64,000 bases of DNA from Prescottella subtropica (GTDB taxonomy: Bacteria > Actinomycetota > Actinomycetes > Mycobacteriales > Mycobacteriaceae). Shown here in pieces: positions 1 through 8,007 of the stretch. The stretch covers positions 372,001 through 436,000 of the forward strand of contig NZ_SKCH01000001.1 of NCBI RefSeq assembly GCF_005434945.1, given 5' to 3'. The notes beneath the pieces are model-generated. The model was not told the DNA's origin. It did no database searches and was given only the letters and a program-made list of their open reading frames with translations. Position 1 is the stretch's first letter. Each line of letters begins with the position of its first letter. A program made the position numbers and the translations under genes.

Positions 1-26
1 GCGGGTTCGCGGGTCATGGGCCGAGG

Positions 27-1472
27 CTACGGGGTGACCTGGGCCTGCATGGCCTCGAGGAAACCGTCCCCGTACGGCGGCAGCGTCCCCCACTCGGCAC
101 GCGGATCGTGGCCGGGTGCCTCGAAAACCGTGCGGGTATGGCTGAACTCGAGAAAGCCCTCCCGGCCGTGGTAGTGCCCCATGCCGGACGCGCCGACACC
201 GCCGAACGGGGCGTCGGTCATGCCGGGATGCATCATGACGTCGTTGACGGTGACACCGCCGGAACTGGTGCGGGAGAGCACCGTGTGCTGTTCCACCGGG
301 TCGGTCCCGAAGTAGTAGAGAGCCAACGGTTTCGGCCGGCTGTTGATATCGGCGATGACGTCCTCGGTCTGGTCGTACGGCAGCAGGATGACGGCGGGAC
401 CGAAGATCTCCTCCTGCATGATCTTCGAATCCTCGGGCGGTGAGACCACCAGGCGCAGCGGACGCTTGCGGTCGCCGTCGACGCGGGTGGACTCGTCGAC
501 CGGGGTCGCGACGATCAGTGCACCGCGGTCACGGGCGTCGGCGACGAGGCCCTCGACCCGGGCCAGGTGTCGATCGCTCACGATCGCAACCACATCCGGG
601 TTGTCGGTGATGGTCGGCAGCAGCGACGCGTACGACTTCTCGAGAGACTCGACGAACGTGTCGAGGTGCTCGCGCGGCACGTAGACGACGTCGGGGGAGA
701 CGCACAGCTGTCCGCCGTTGCTCGCTTTCGCGATCGCGATCTTGTTCGCGGCGGCGTCGAGGTCTGCGCTGCGGCCCACGACGGTCGGCGACTTGCCGCC
801 CAGCTCGAGGGTGACCGGGACGAGATTCTTGGCGGCGTTGGCCATGACCAGCTTGCCCACCTCGGTGCTGCCGGTGAACACCAGATGATCGAACGGCAGC
901 GACGTGAACGTGTCCGCGAGATCCGGTCCGCCCGTGACGACGGCGATCTCGGACGGGTCGAAGACCTCGGCGACGGCGTCGGCGAGGACCTGCGCGGTCC
1001 GCGGCACGATCTCCGACGGCTTGAGGATCGCCCTGTTGCCGGCGCCCAGCGCACACGCGAGCGGGCTGAGCAGCGTGAACAGAGGGGCGTTCCACGTGCC
1101 GATGATGCCGACCGAGCCCTTGGCCTGGTACTGGACGTACGCCCGGGCGCCCAGCTGGTCGTACGGCGCGAACGCCGGCCGCTCCACGTCGGCCATCCAC
1201 GACTCGAACGCGTCACGGGTGTGCTTGAGCGACGTGAGCGAACCCAGGATGTCGTTCATGATCGAGTACGCGGCGAGCCGGCCCCCGAAGTCGGTGTCGA
1301 TGGCCTCGGTCAGCGGCTTGTGGTGGCGCACCAGGAGATCGATCATCCGCTGCAGGCGGTCACGGCGCACGTCCGCCGACGCCGGACCCTGCTCGACGGC
1401 GGCACGTTTCTGCGTGTCGAGGATCCGGGGCAGTTCCGCGATCGGGGTGGTGACGATGACCGTCTCGCTCAT
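27..1472 (-). CDS. NAD(P)-dependent aldehyde dehydrogenase, coniferyl-aldehyde type
   Basis: This 481-residue protein is a cytoplasmic aldehyde dehydrogenase that should oxidise an aldehyde to its acid with NAD(P). The catalytic cysteine is visible in GGQLCVSP (Cys257), the general-base glutamate in LELGGKSP (Glu223), and a Rossmann-type cofactor region around FTGSTEVGK (residues 199-207). Length and the short C-terminus match the coniferyl aldehyde dehydrogenase branch, which lacks an N-terminal extension. The gene stands alone on the minus strand. Its divergent upstream region carries an IclR-type site and a perfect palindrome, so it may be co-regulated with the steroid genes. The substrate cannot be read from the sequence; a side-chain aldehyde is one possibility. 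Confidence 0.9.
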   Translation of the reverse strand: MSETVIVTTPIAELPRILDTQKRAAVEQGPASADVRRDRLQRMIDLLVRHHKPLTEAIDTDFGGRLAAYSIMNDILGSLTSLKHTRDAFESWMADVERPAFAPYDQLGARAYVQYQAKGSVGIIGTWNAPLFTLLSPLACALGAGNRAILKPSEIVPRTAQVLADAVAEVFDPSEIAVVTGGPDLADTFTSLPFDHLVFTGSTEVGKLVMANAAKNLVPVTLELGGKSPTVVGRSADLDAAANKIAIAKASNGGQLCVSPDVVYVPREHLDTFVESLEKSYASLLPTITDNPDVVAIVSDRHLARVEGLVADARDRGALIVATPVDESTRVDGDRKRPLRLVVSPPEDSKIMQEEIFGPAVILLPYDQTEDVIADINSRPKPLALYYFGTDPVEQHTVLSRTSSGGVTVNDVMMHPGMTDAPFGGVGASGMGHYHGREGFLEFSHTRTVFEAPGHDPRAEWGTLPPYGDGFLEAMQAQVTP

Positions 1473-1537
1473 GGGGTGACTCCTGTCGTTGCCGATGTCA
1501 CGAAGTTAACGAGCTGTGTCGGCGGTAACAGGGGTTC

Positions 1538-1554
1538 GTCTCGTTGACCGGGAA
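1538..1554 (+). promoter_or_regulatory. Putative IclR-type operator
   Basis: The 17-mer GTCTCGTTGACCGGGAA matches the pseudo-palindrome found in at least seven other promoter regions of this window. It lies between the divergent aldehyde dehydrogenase and secreted-protein genes. Its identity as an IclR site is inferred from motif form and from the IclR gene at 17091. Confidence 0.5.
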
Positions 1555-1572
1555 TGCACGGAAAATCCGTCG

Positions 1573-1590
1573 ACGAGAACGTGTTCTCGT
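1573..1590. promoter_or_regulatory. Perfect 18-bp palindrome, KstR-like core
   Basis: ACGAGAAC-GT-GTTCTCGT is a perfect inverted repeat with 8-bp arms, ending 11 bases before the start codon at 1602. It contains AACnnGTT, the core of the mycobacterial KstR operator, but lacks the outer T/A of that consensus. A repressor site over the promoter is the simplest reading. Confidence 0.45.
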
Positions 1591-1601
1591 TAGGATGCGC
1601 C

Positions 1602-2051
1602 ATGCGCATCACCTCGACCACCGCCCTGTCCGTGCTCGCCGCAGCGGCCGTCGCCGTCACCGCCCCCGCCGTGGCCACGGCCGCCCCGAACCCGGCCGAC
1701 ACGCCGAACCAGGCCATGGCCCGCGCCTACATCGACGCGCTCGTCAGCCACGACGCGAGCGCCGTACGCTTCACCCCCGGTGCCACCCGCGTCGAGGTCG
1801 GGCTGCAGACCGGATTCGACGGCCCGCAACTGACGAACGACCTGAACCACGGCATCCAGTACCGCGTCGTCCAGGGCGTGCGGGACCTGACGCTGACCGA
1901 TACCGGCGACACCGTCCGCACCCGCTACCTGCTCGATTCCGGGATCGGCGGGCAGCGACTGATGACCGTCGAGATCGTCGAGACGTTCGACCTCGTGGAC
2001 GGCGCGATCCACCGGATCCACGCGGACATCGTCCCGGTCTCCCTGTCCTGA
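1602..2051 (+). CDS. Small secreted protein, possible NTF2-like fold
   Basis: This protein has 149 residues. Residues 1-28 form a classical signal peptide (Arg near the start, an Ala/Val-rich core, and ATAAP at the cleavage site), so it is exported. The mature part starts with a helix containing ARAYIDALVSHD and continues with alternating strands ending in DGAIHRIHADI, a pattern seen in NTF2/SnoaL-like domains. I do not recognise a specific family. The ATG at 1602 is preferred over an upstream in-frame ATG because an AGGA box lies seven bases before it and the signal peptide starts there. It is monocistronic, with a repressor-type palindrome directly upstream. Confidence 0.75.
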   Translation: MRITSTTALSVLAAAAVAVTAPAVATAAPNPADTPNQAMARAYIDALVSHDASAVRFTPGATRVEVGLQTGFDGPQLTNDLNHGIQYRVVQGVRDLTLTDTGDTVRTRYLLDSGIGGQRLMTVEIVETFDLVDGAIHRIHADIVPVSLS

Positions 2052-2108
2052 ACGACTTTTCCGCGTAACTTGGCCCTCGACGACAACCGGTGACGGAAGG
2101 AGCGGGCG

Positions 2109-2870
2109 ATGACAGACGCGACACGACGGGTGGCAGTGGTCTCGGGTGCGGCACGGGGTATCGGCGCGGCGACAGCCGAGCGACTCGCCTCCGACGGCCT
2201 GGCCGTCGCCGTCCTCGACCTCGACGAATCATCCTGTGCGGACACGGTGTCCGCGATCCGTGAGGCCGGCGGCGAGGCGTTCGCCGTCGGTGCCGACGTG
2301 TCCGACGAGGTCGCGGTCGCGTCCGCCGTCGACCGGATCGCCGACGAACTCGGTGCGCCCACCGTCGTCGTCAACAACGCCGGCATCACCCGCGACAACC
2401 TGCTGTTCAAGATGAGCGTCGACGACTGGGACGCCGTCATGAACGTGCACCTGCGCGGCGCGTTCCTGCTCACCCGCGCCGTGCAGAAACACATGGTCGA
2501 CGCGAAGTGGGGACGCATCGTCAACCTGTCCAGCATCTCCGCGCTCGGCAACCGCGGCCAGGCCAACTATTCCGCCGCCAAGGCCGGCATGCAGGGGCTG
2601 ACGAAGACGCTCGCACTCGAACTCGGCCCGTTCGGTGTCACCGCCAACGCCATCGCACCCGGATTCATCGCCACCGAGATGACCGAGGCCACCGCACAGC
2701 GACTCGGGATGTCGTTCGACGACTTCAAGGCCGGTATCGCGGCCGACACCCCGGTCCGGCGTGTCGGGGTGCCCGACGACATCGCCCACACCGCGTCGTT
2801 CCTCGTCAGCGAGGGCGCCGGATACGTGTCCGGCCAGGTGATCTACGTGGCCGGCGGGCCGAAGGCGTGA
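2109..2870 (+). CDS. FabG-like short-chain dehydrogenase/reductase
   Basis: This 253-residue classical SDR interconverts an alcohol and a ketone with NAD(P). Visible motifs are the glycine-rich GAARGIGAAT near residue 15, NNAGIT near 94, the catalytic serine in LSSISALG, and YSAAK (Tyr and Lys) near 157. The segment NNAGITRDNLLFKM is typical of FabG and acetoacetyl-CoA reductases, so a 3-oxoacyl thioester is a plausible substrate. A strong ribosome site (GGAAGGAG) precedes the ATG. Its stop overlaps the GTG start of the next gene, so it is translated as the first member of a three-gene unit (SDR, MDR, broken SDR). Confidence 0.85.
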   Translation: MTDATRRVAVVSGAARGIGAATAERLASDGLAVAVLDLDESSCADTVSAIREAGGEAFAVGADVSDEVAVASAVDRIADELGAPTVVVNNAGITRDNLLFKMSVDDWDAVMNVHLRGAFLLTRAVQKHMVDAKWGRIVNLSSISALGNRGQANYSAAKAGMQGLTKTLALELGPFGVTANAIAPGFIATEMTEATAQRLGMSFDDFKAGIAADTPVRRVGVPDDIAHTASFLVSEGAGYVSGQVIYVAGGPKA

Positions 2871-3910
2871 GAGCCGCCGTCCTCCACGGGGTCGGCGACC
2901 TGCGCGTCGAGGACGTGCCGGAGCCCGAGTTGCGGGCCGGTCACGTCCTGATCGACGTGGCCTACAACGGGATCTGCGGCTCGGATCTCGGGATCATCGG
3001 CGCGTTCGACGCAGCCCGGGCGCCGCATCCGCTGACCGGGGCGTGCGGCCCTCAGATCCTCGGGCACGAATTCTCCGGTACCGTCCGCGAACTCGGCCCG
3101 GACGTCGACGGCATCACCGTCGGCGACCGGGTCGTCGTGCAGCCCACCTACCGGTGCGGCACCTGCCCGCGCTGCCGGGACGGCCTCGACCACCTCTGCG
3201 CGCACACCGCCTTCCACGGCATCAACGCCCCCGGTGGGGGACTGGCCGAGCGCACCGCCGTCCCGGCGGGATCCGTCCACGTCCTCCCGGACACGGTGAC
3301 CCTCGAACAGGGGGCGCTGGTCGAACCGTTGGCCGTCGCACTGCACGCGGTCGCGCTGTCGGGAATCGAACCGGGACAGTCGGCGCTGATCGTGGGTGCC
3401 GGACCCATCGGGATCGCGACCGCACTGAATCTGCGGGCCGGTGGGGTGGACCGCATCCTGCTCAGCGAGACGTCGGAGTCCCGGCGCGTCGTGGCCGCCG
3501 CCCTCGGCTTCGATGTGATCGACCCGAACACGACGGATCCCGTTGCCGCGGTTCATGACCGGACCGACGGATCGGGTGCGGACACCGTGTTCGAATGCGC
3601 CGGTGCCGCGGTGGCCGTGGCGACCGTACTGCGGGCGGTCCGGGCGCGGGGCGTCGTCGTCCTGCTCGCCACCTATCGGCAACCGATCCCGCTGGACCCG
3701 TACACCATGATGTTCGGGGAGATGCGCGTCATGTCGTCCCTGACCTACACACGCAACGAGTTCCGCACCGTGATCGACCGCATGGCCACCGGCATCTACC
3801 CACTCGACGGGTGGACGTCGCGGATCCCGCTCGCCGACATCGTCGACGGGGTCCGGCAGGCATCCGACGGCACGCGGACGAAGATCCTGGTGGAGGTGCC
3901 GCATGGGTGA
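2867..3910 (+). CDS. Zinc-dependent medium-chain alcohol dehydrogenase
   Basis: This 347-residue MDR protein is of the butanediol/sorbitol/threonine dehydrogenase type. It carries the catalytic zinc ligands NGICGSD and GHEFSG, the structural zinc site with four cysteines in RCGTCPRCRDGLDHLC (residues 97-112), and the NAD-binding GAGPIG motif. The GTG at 2867 is chosen because it overlaps the preceding stop (GTGA) and begins the conserved N-terminus (RAAVLHGVGDLRVEDVP). The next gene starts eight bases before its stop. The substrate is unknown; the two SDR neighbours suggest polyol or hydroxy-ketone chemistry rather than steroid rings. Confidence 0.88.
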   Translation: MRAAVLHGVGDLRVEDVPEPELRAGHVLIDVAYNGICGSDLGIIGAFDAARAPHPLTGACGPQILGHEFSGTVRELGPDVDGITVGDRVVVQPTYRCGTCPRCRDGLDHLCAHTAFHGINAPGGGLAERTAVPAGSVHVLPDTVTLEQGALVEPLAVALHAVALSGIEPGQSALIVGAGPIGIATALNLRAGGVDRILLSETSESRRVVAAALGFDVIDPNTTDPVAAVHDRTDGSGADTVFECAGAAVAVATVLRAVRARGVVVLLATYRQPIPLDPYTMMFGEMRVMSSLTYTRNEFRTVIDRMATGIYPLDGWTSRIPLADIVDGVRQASDGTRTKILVEVPHG

Positions 3911-4486
3911 GAACATCAGCGGCAGTGCACAGTTCGCGGGGCGTGTCGCGGTCGTCACGGGTGCAGCGTCGGGAATCGGAGCCGCAATCACGACCCGGCT
4001 GATCCACGAGGGCGCGTCGGTCGTCGGTATCGACATCACGGGCGACGGACTCGACCGCATGGCCGGAAATCTCGGGGCACAGTTCGCCGGCGTGCTCGCG
4101 GCGGCGCGATCGTCAACGTCGCCTCCCTCAACGCGCACGTGCCGATGCCCGGCGGCAGCCCGTACGCCACCGGCAAGGCGGGCGTCGAAATGTTCGGCAA
4201 GAACGCGGCACTCGAACTGGCCGCGCACCGGATTCGCGTCAACACCGTGCTGCCCGGCCTCGTCGACACCCCATTGGTCGCCGGTGTCACCGGACGGCAG
4301 CCACTGCTGGACGGCTTCCTCGACCGCATCCCGATGGGGCGTCCCGCGACCCCGGCAGAGATCGCCGCACCGTGCCTGTACCTGGCGAGCGACGACGCCG
4401 GATACATCACCGGCGCGAGCCTCACGGTCGACGGCGGCTGGGAACTGTCCAACTATCCGGATCTGACGGCACTCTCCGGTAGATGA
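3903..4486 (+). pseudogene. Short-chain dehydrogenase broken by internal deletion and frameshift
   Basis: The 5' part encodes a normal SDR start (VVTGAASGIGAAI, then VVGIDITGDGLDRMAG) up to about residue 62. Near base 4095 the frame shifts. The 3' part then reads on in another frame from GGAIVNVASLNAH through SPYATGKAG and the C-terminal DGGWELSNYPDL. About 70 codons normally found between these parts are missing, including the NNAG motif. The start overlaps the upstream dehydrogenase stop, so it was once part of that operon. The product should be inactive. A sequencing error alone cannot explain the missing segment. Confidence 0.85.
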
Positions 4487-4553
4487 GTGCGCCGCAGCAG
4501 TGTTCGCCGCCCGGCCACCCACCGGTCATCTTGCACCGTTAGACACAGTCCTC

Positions 4554-5927
4554 GTGAAAGCGAACCTGCGCGTCCTGCCCGTAGCCGTTGCCGCCGCCCT
4601 GACACTCGTGGCCTGCTCGAGCGGTGCCGACACGGCGGATGAGGTGGAGCCGTCGGCGAGTGCGCTGCCGCCCGGTGTCGCCGTGTACACCACCGACATC
4701 GCGCCGCTCGCCGAGATCGGCGGGGTCACGATCCAGGCCAGCGCCTACGGTTCGGCGCTCGCCGCGGTGCCGGGGACGACGGACGAGTTCTACGGTCTGA
4801 CCGACCGCGGGCCGAACGTCGACGGTGTCGTGGACGGGCAGAAGGTGGAACCCACACCGGATTTCGTGCCGCAGATCGGACGGTTCCGACTCTCCGGTGG
4901 CACCGCGGAACTGTTGGGCACGATCGATCTCACCGGCCCCGACGGTGCCGGCTTCGACGGCCAGGTGCATCCCGGCGCCACCACCGGGGAGACGATCGTC
5001 GACCTGAACGGCACCGTCCTGCCGCAGTCCGACCACGGCTTCGACCCGGAGGGACTGGTGGCGCTGCCCGACGGAACCTTCTGGATCTCCGACGAATACG
5101 GTCCGTTCCTCGTCCACTTCGATGCGCAGGGCAAGGAGATCGAACGACTGTCCCCCGGCCACGGGCTGCCGGCAGAACTGGCGCTGCGCACCCCGAACCA
5201 GGGCATGGAGGGACTCACGATCACCCCGGACGGCACCACCCTGGTCGGCATGATGCAGTCCGGGCTGCGTGCCCCCGGACTCGACGGCAGTGCCAAGAGC
5301 GTGCCGCTGACCCGGATCGTCACCGTCGACCTGAACACCGAGGCCGTCGAAGAATTCGGTTACGTACTCGACAATCCGAAGGACACCAAGAAGGCGGTCT
5401 CGGCGATCACCGCACTGAGCGCCACCGAGTTCCTCGTCGTCGAACGGGACGGCAAACTCGCCCCCGGCGCGAACAAGGTGATCTACCGGATCGACACGGC
5501 CGACGCCACCGACATCGGCCCCGACGCGACCGTCCCGAACACCGAATACCGCGCCGACGGCGGCGGGCTGCTGATCGGTGGGCGGGCCGTCGAGACGATC
5601 GTCGGTGTCACCGATTCCGATACGGCACAACGGAAACTGACCGAGGTCGGTGTCACCCCGGTGACGAAGACGGTCGCACTGGACCTCGGAAAACTCGTCG
5701 ACCGGATGAACCCCAAAGGCGAGATCTACGGTCACGACAAGGTCGAAGGCATCGTCACCCCGGACGGCGGCAGGACGCTGTACATCGTCAACGACAGCGA
5801 CTTCGGGCTCGTCGGCCTGGCGAACGACACCCCGCCGTACACCCTCGAACCGAAGATCCTCGCCGACGGCACCCAGGACACCACCGAGATCCTCGTCGTC
5901 GATACGACGAAGCTGCCCGCGGAGTAG
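4554..5927 (+). CDS. Exported lipoprotein with esterase-like/phytase-like beta-propeller domain
   Basis: This protein has 457 residues. The GTG at 4554 starts a lipoprotein signal peptide ending in the lipobox LVAC at about residue 20, so the protein should be anchored outside the membrane. The body resembles the esterase-like activity of phytase family: FYGLTDRGPNVDG early, FDPEGLVALPDG and WISDEYGPFL in the middle, GMEGLTITPDG later, and the C-terminal VEGIVTPDGGRTLYIVNDSDFG. These aspartate-rich loops are typical of calcium-binding propellers. No clear Shine-Dalgarno sequence is visible. An upstream GTG at 4500 would add 18 residues without improving the signal peptide. The substrate is probably a phosphate or phospho-ester. 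Confidence 0.8.
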   Translation: MKANLRVLPVAVAAALTLVACSSGADTADEVEPSASALPPGVAVYTTDIAPLAEIGGVTIQASAYGSALAAVPGTTDEFYGLTDRGPNVDGVVDGQKVEPTPDFVPQIGRFRLSGGTAELLGTIDLTGPDGAGFDGQVHPGATTGETIVDLNGTVLPQSDHGFDPEGLVALPDGTFWISDEYGPFLVHFDAQGKEIERLSPGHGLPAELALRTPNQGMEGLTITPDGTTLVGMMQSGLRAPGLDGSAKSVPLTRIVTVDLNTEAVEEFGYVLDNPKDTKKAVSAITALSATEFLVVERDGKLAPGANKVIYRIDTADATDIGPDATVPNTEYRADGGGLLIGGRAVETIVGVTDSDTAQRKLTEVGVTPVTKTVALDLGKLVDRMNPKGEIYGHDKVEGIVTPDGGRTLYIVNDSDFGLVGLANDTPPYTLEPKILADGTQDTTEILVVDTTKLPAE

Positions 5928-6050
5928 ACGGCGTCAAGGCTGCCGCCGGTCCGTGACCGGCCCCGACGACGCAGCGACAACGTCGACACCAGGTCCACAG
6001 GCCGCGCCGTGACCACCTCGCGCTGCATACCGGCCAGGGTGGGCGCTGCT

Positions 6051-6100
6051 CCCCTGTGCGCCTTTTTGGTAGCGCCCACTACCAAAAAGGCGCACAGGGG
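6051..6100. repeat. Family A hairpin, copy 1
   Basis: Perfect 22-bp inverted repeat around a six-base loop (CGCCCA). The arms contain GTGCGCCTTTTTGGTAG. Copies lie at 6657-6700 and 32867-32906. It sits just before the RNase HI gene, so it may end transcription from the left or act as a mobile palindrome. Confidence 0.95.
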
Positions 6101-6113
6101 AGGGAGGCGCCTA

Positions 6114-6650
6114 TTGTTCACATCCGTGATCATCGTGAGTACGGACGGCTCGTGCCTGAAGAATCCCGGCGGCGCGATCGGGTGGGCGTGGGTCGAGCAC
6201 GACGGGCCGAGCGACTCCGGGGGCGATGTCTCCGGTACCAACCAGATCGCGGAACTGTGGGCGCTGGTGGAAGCGATCGTCGCGCATCCGGGGGAGGAAC
6301 CGCTGGTCATCGAATCGGACTCGCAGTACGCCATCAAGTGTGCGTCGGAATGGCTACCCGGCTGGAAGCGCAAGGGCTGGAAGACGTCGTCGGGGGCGCC
6401 GGTGAAGAACCTCGAACTGGTGCAGGACATCGACCGGGCCATCACCGAGCGGTCCGGCCCGGTGCGGTTCCGGTGGGTGCGCGGGCACGTCGGAAACCAC
6501 TTCAACGAGATAGCGGACCAGTTGGCAGGAGAGGCCGCCCGAGCTGTCCGCAGCGACCCGGCCGCGGCACGGCCGTGGCGTGGCCTCGCCACGACGACAC
6601 CGGCCCCGGCACCCGAGCGGGCACCGGAGCCGGAGATGACACTGTTCTGA
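6114..6650 (+). CDS. rnhA: Ribonuclease HI
   Basis: This 178-residue protein cleaves the RNA strand of RNA/DNA hybrids. The full active site is present: Asp11 in STDGS, Glu47 in NQIAELW, Asp69 in ESDSQY and Asp135 in NEIADQLA, with His125 in GHVGN. The basic-handle region is WLPGWKRKGWKTSSG. A Pro/Ala-rich tail follows residue 145. The TTG at 6114 is favoured because GGGAGG lies six bases upstream and gives an N-terminus of the usual length; a GTG at 6126 is the alternative. It is a housekeeping-type gene flanked on both sides by family A hairpins, inside an accessory region. Confidence 0.9.
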   Translation: MFTSVIIVSTDGSCLKNPGGAIGWAWVEHDGPSDSGGDVSGTNQIAELWALVEAIVAHPGEEPLVIESDSQYAIKCASEWLPGWKRKGWKTSSGAPVKNLELVQDIDRAITERSGPVRFRWVRGHVGNHFNEIADQLAGEAARAVRSDPAAARPWRGLATTTPAPAPERAPEPEMTLF

Positions 6651-6656
6651 AGCCAC

Positions 6657-6700
6657 CTGTGCGCCTTTTTGGTAGTTGCCACTACCAAAAAGGCGCACAG
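6657..6700. repeat. Family A hairpin, copy 2
   Basis: Perfect 19-bp inverted repeat with a six-base loop (TTGCCA), carrying the same arm sequence as 6051-6100. It lies between the convergent RNase HI and old-yellow-enzyme genes, where it could terminate transcription in both directions. Confidence 0.95.
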
Positions 6701-6706
6701 CACCAC

Positions 6707-7846
6707 TTACGTCAGCGAGCCCTCGTGGACCTCGCGGACGAACTCGGGGAGCGGTTCGCCGGCGCGCAGGCGCGATGCCAGGGCCGGGTCGGCGAGGTGC
6801 AGGCGGCCGATCGCGATGAGATCGAATTCGCCGCCACCGATGCGCTTCTCGAGCTCGGGGATGTTGTCGACGACGGGTGCCGAGCCTTCGATACGGCTGT
6901 CGCGCAGCGACTTTCCGATGCCGACGCTACCGACGGCCATCGTGATCTTGCCGGTGACCTCCTTGGCCCAGCCGGCCAGCGAACGCTCGCTGCCCTCGAA
7001 GGCGGGGAAGTCGAAGCGGCGGATGCTGGCGTCGAACACGTCGACACCGGCGTCGGCGAGTGCACCGAGGATGATCTTCAGTTCCTCGGGGGTCTCGGCG
7101 ATGCGGGCCGTGTAGTTCTGCTGCTTGTGCTGCGAGAAGCGGTAGAAGATCGGGTAGTCGTCGCCGATCTCCGCGCGGATCGCCTCGACGACCGCGACGG
7201 GGAAGTGGGTGCGGCGCTCGATGTCGCCGCCCCAGTTGTCGTCACGCTTGTTGGTGCCGGCCCACAGGAACGAATCCAGCAGGTAGCCGTGGCCGCCGTG
7301 CAGGGCGATGCCGTCGAAGCCGACGTCGATCGCGTTGCGGGCGGCGCGGGCGAACGCCGAGATGACGTCCGCGATGTCCTGCTCGGTCATCGCCTCGGTG
7401 GCCTGCTGCGCCCACGAGGTGTACGACTCCGGGTACGACGTGGTGCCCAGCGGTCCCCACTCGCCGGAGGGACGCATCGGCTTGATCGCGGGATCGACGG
7501 TGCCCATCGCACCCCACAGCGGGCCGACGTGCCACAGCTGCGGGATGATCTTGCCGCCGGCCTCGTGGACACCGTCGACGACCGTGCGCCAGCCGGCGAG
7601 GGCGTCGTCACCGAACAGGCGGGGGACGCGGGAGTTGTCGACGGAGCTCGGGTGGTCGATCGCGACACCCTCGGTGACGATCAGGCCGGTGCCGCCCTCG
7701 GCGCGGCGACGGTAGTAGCCGGCGACGTCGTCGCCGGGGATGCCGTCGACCGAGTAGGAGCGCGTCATCGGCGACATGACGATGCGGTTCGCGAGTTCGA
7801 GGGAACGGACCGTCAGCGGCTGGAACAGGGGAGATGAAGTGGTCAT
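6707..7846 (-). CDS. Old-yellow-enzyme family NADH:flavin oxidoreductase
   Basis: This 379-residue FMN enzyme of the OYE/12-oxophytodienoate reductase family reduces the C=C bond of alpha,beta-unsaturated carbonyls. The start VMSPMTRSYSVDG, the substrate-binding HGGHGYLLDSFL (replacing the common HGANGYL), the strand YPIFYRFSQ, and the C-terminal FMN-phosphate region IAIGRLHLADP are visible. The ATG at 7846 has an AGAAGG box. Its upstream gap holds a CCAAGCA/TGCTAGG palindrome, suggesting a TetR-type repressor. Steroid enones are conceivable substrates, but nothing in the sequence proves it. Confidence 0.88.
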   Translation of the reverse strand: MTTSSPLFQPLTVRSLELANRIVMSPMTRSYSVDGIPGDDVAGYYRRRAEGGTGLIVTEGVAIDHPSSVDNSRVPRLFGDDALAGWRTVVDGVHEAGGKIIPQLWHVGPLWGAMGTVDPAIKPMRPSGEWGPLGTTSYPESYTSWAQQATEAMTEQDIADVISAFARAARNAIDVGFDGIALHGGHGYLLDSFLWAGTNKRDDNWGGDIERRTHFPVAVVEAIRAEIGDDYPIFYRFSQHKQQNYTARIAETPEELKIILGALADAGVDVFDASIRRFDFPAFEGSERSLAGWAKEVTGKITMAVGSVGIGKSLRDSRIEGSAPVVDNIPELEKRIGGGEFDLIAIGRLHLADPALASRLRAGEPLPEFVREVHEGSLT

Positions 7847-7877
7847 GTCGTCAGTGCCTTCTCGGGATCGTCCTTTA

Positions 7878-7895
7878 ACCAAGCAATTGCTAGGT
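7878..7895. promoter_or_regulatory. Palindromic operator ACCAAGCAATTGCTAGGT
   Basis: Inverted repeat with one mismatch between arms, 32 bases before the old-yellow-enzyme start. A closely matching palindrome is at 54728-54742. TetR-type repressors often bind sites of this form; the regulator is unknown. Confidence 0.5.
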
Positions 7896-8007
7896 AGAGT
7901 TCCAGGTGTGTTCCGGGCCGTCAAACCGAGGTCTCACCCAGTGCGAGCCGCTCGCGGCTAGGGTCGGCGGCAACGCCTGCACGAGCTTCGACGGAGAGGG
8001 GACGCCC

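Noticed and set aside
6051-6700. Possible insertion sequence with terminal inverted repeats around the RNase HI gene
   Set aside because: There is no transposase, no target duplication is visible, and each end is itself a complete hairpin rather than half of a pair.
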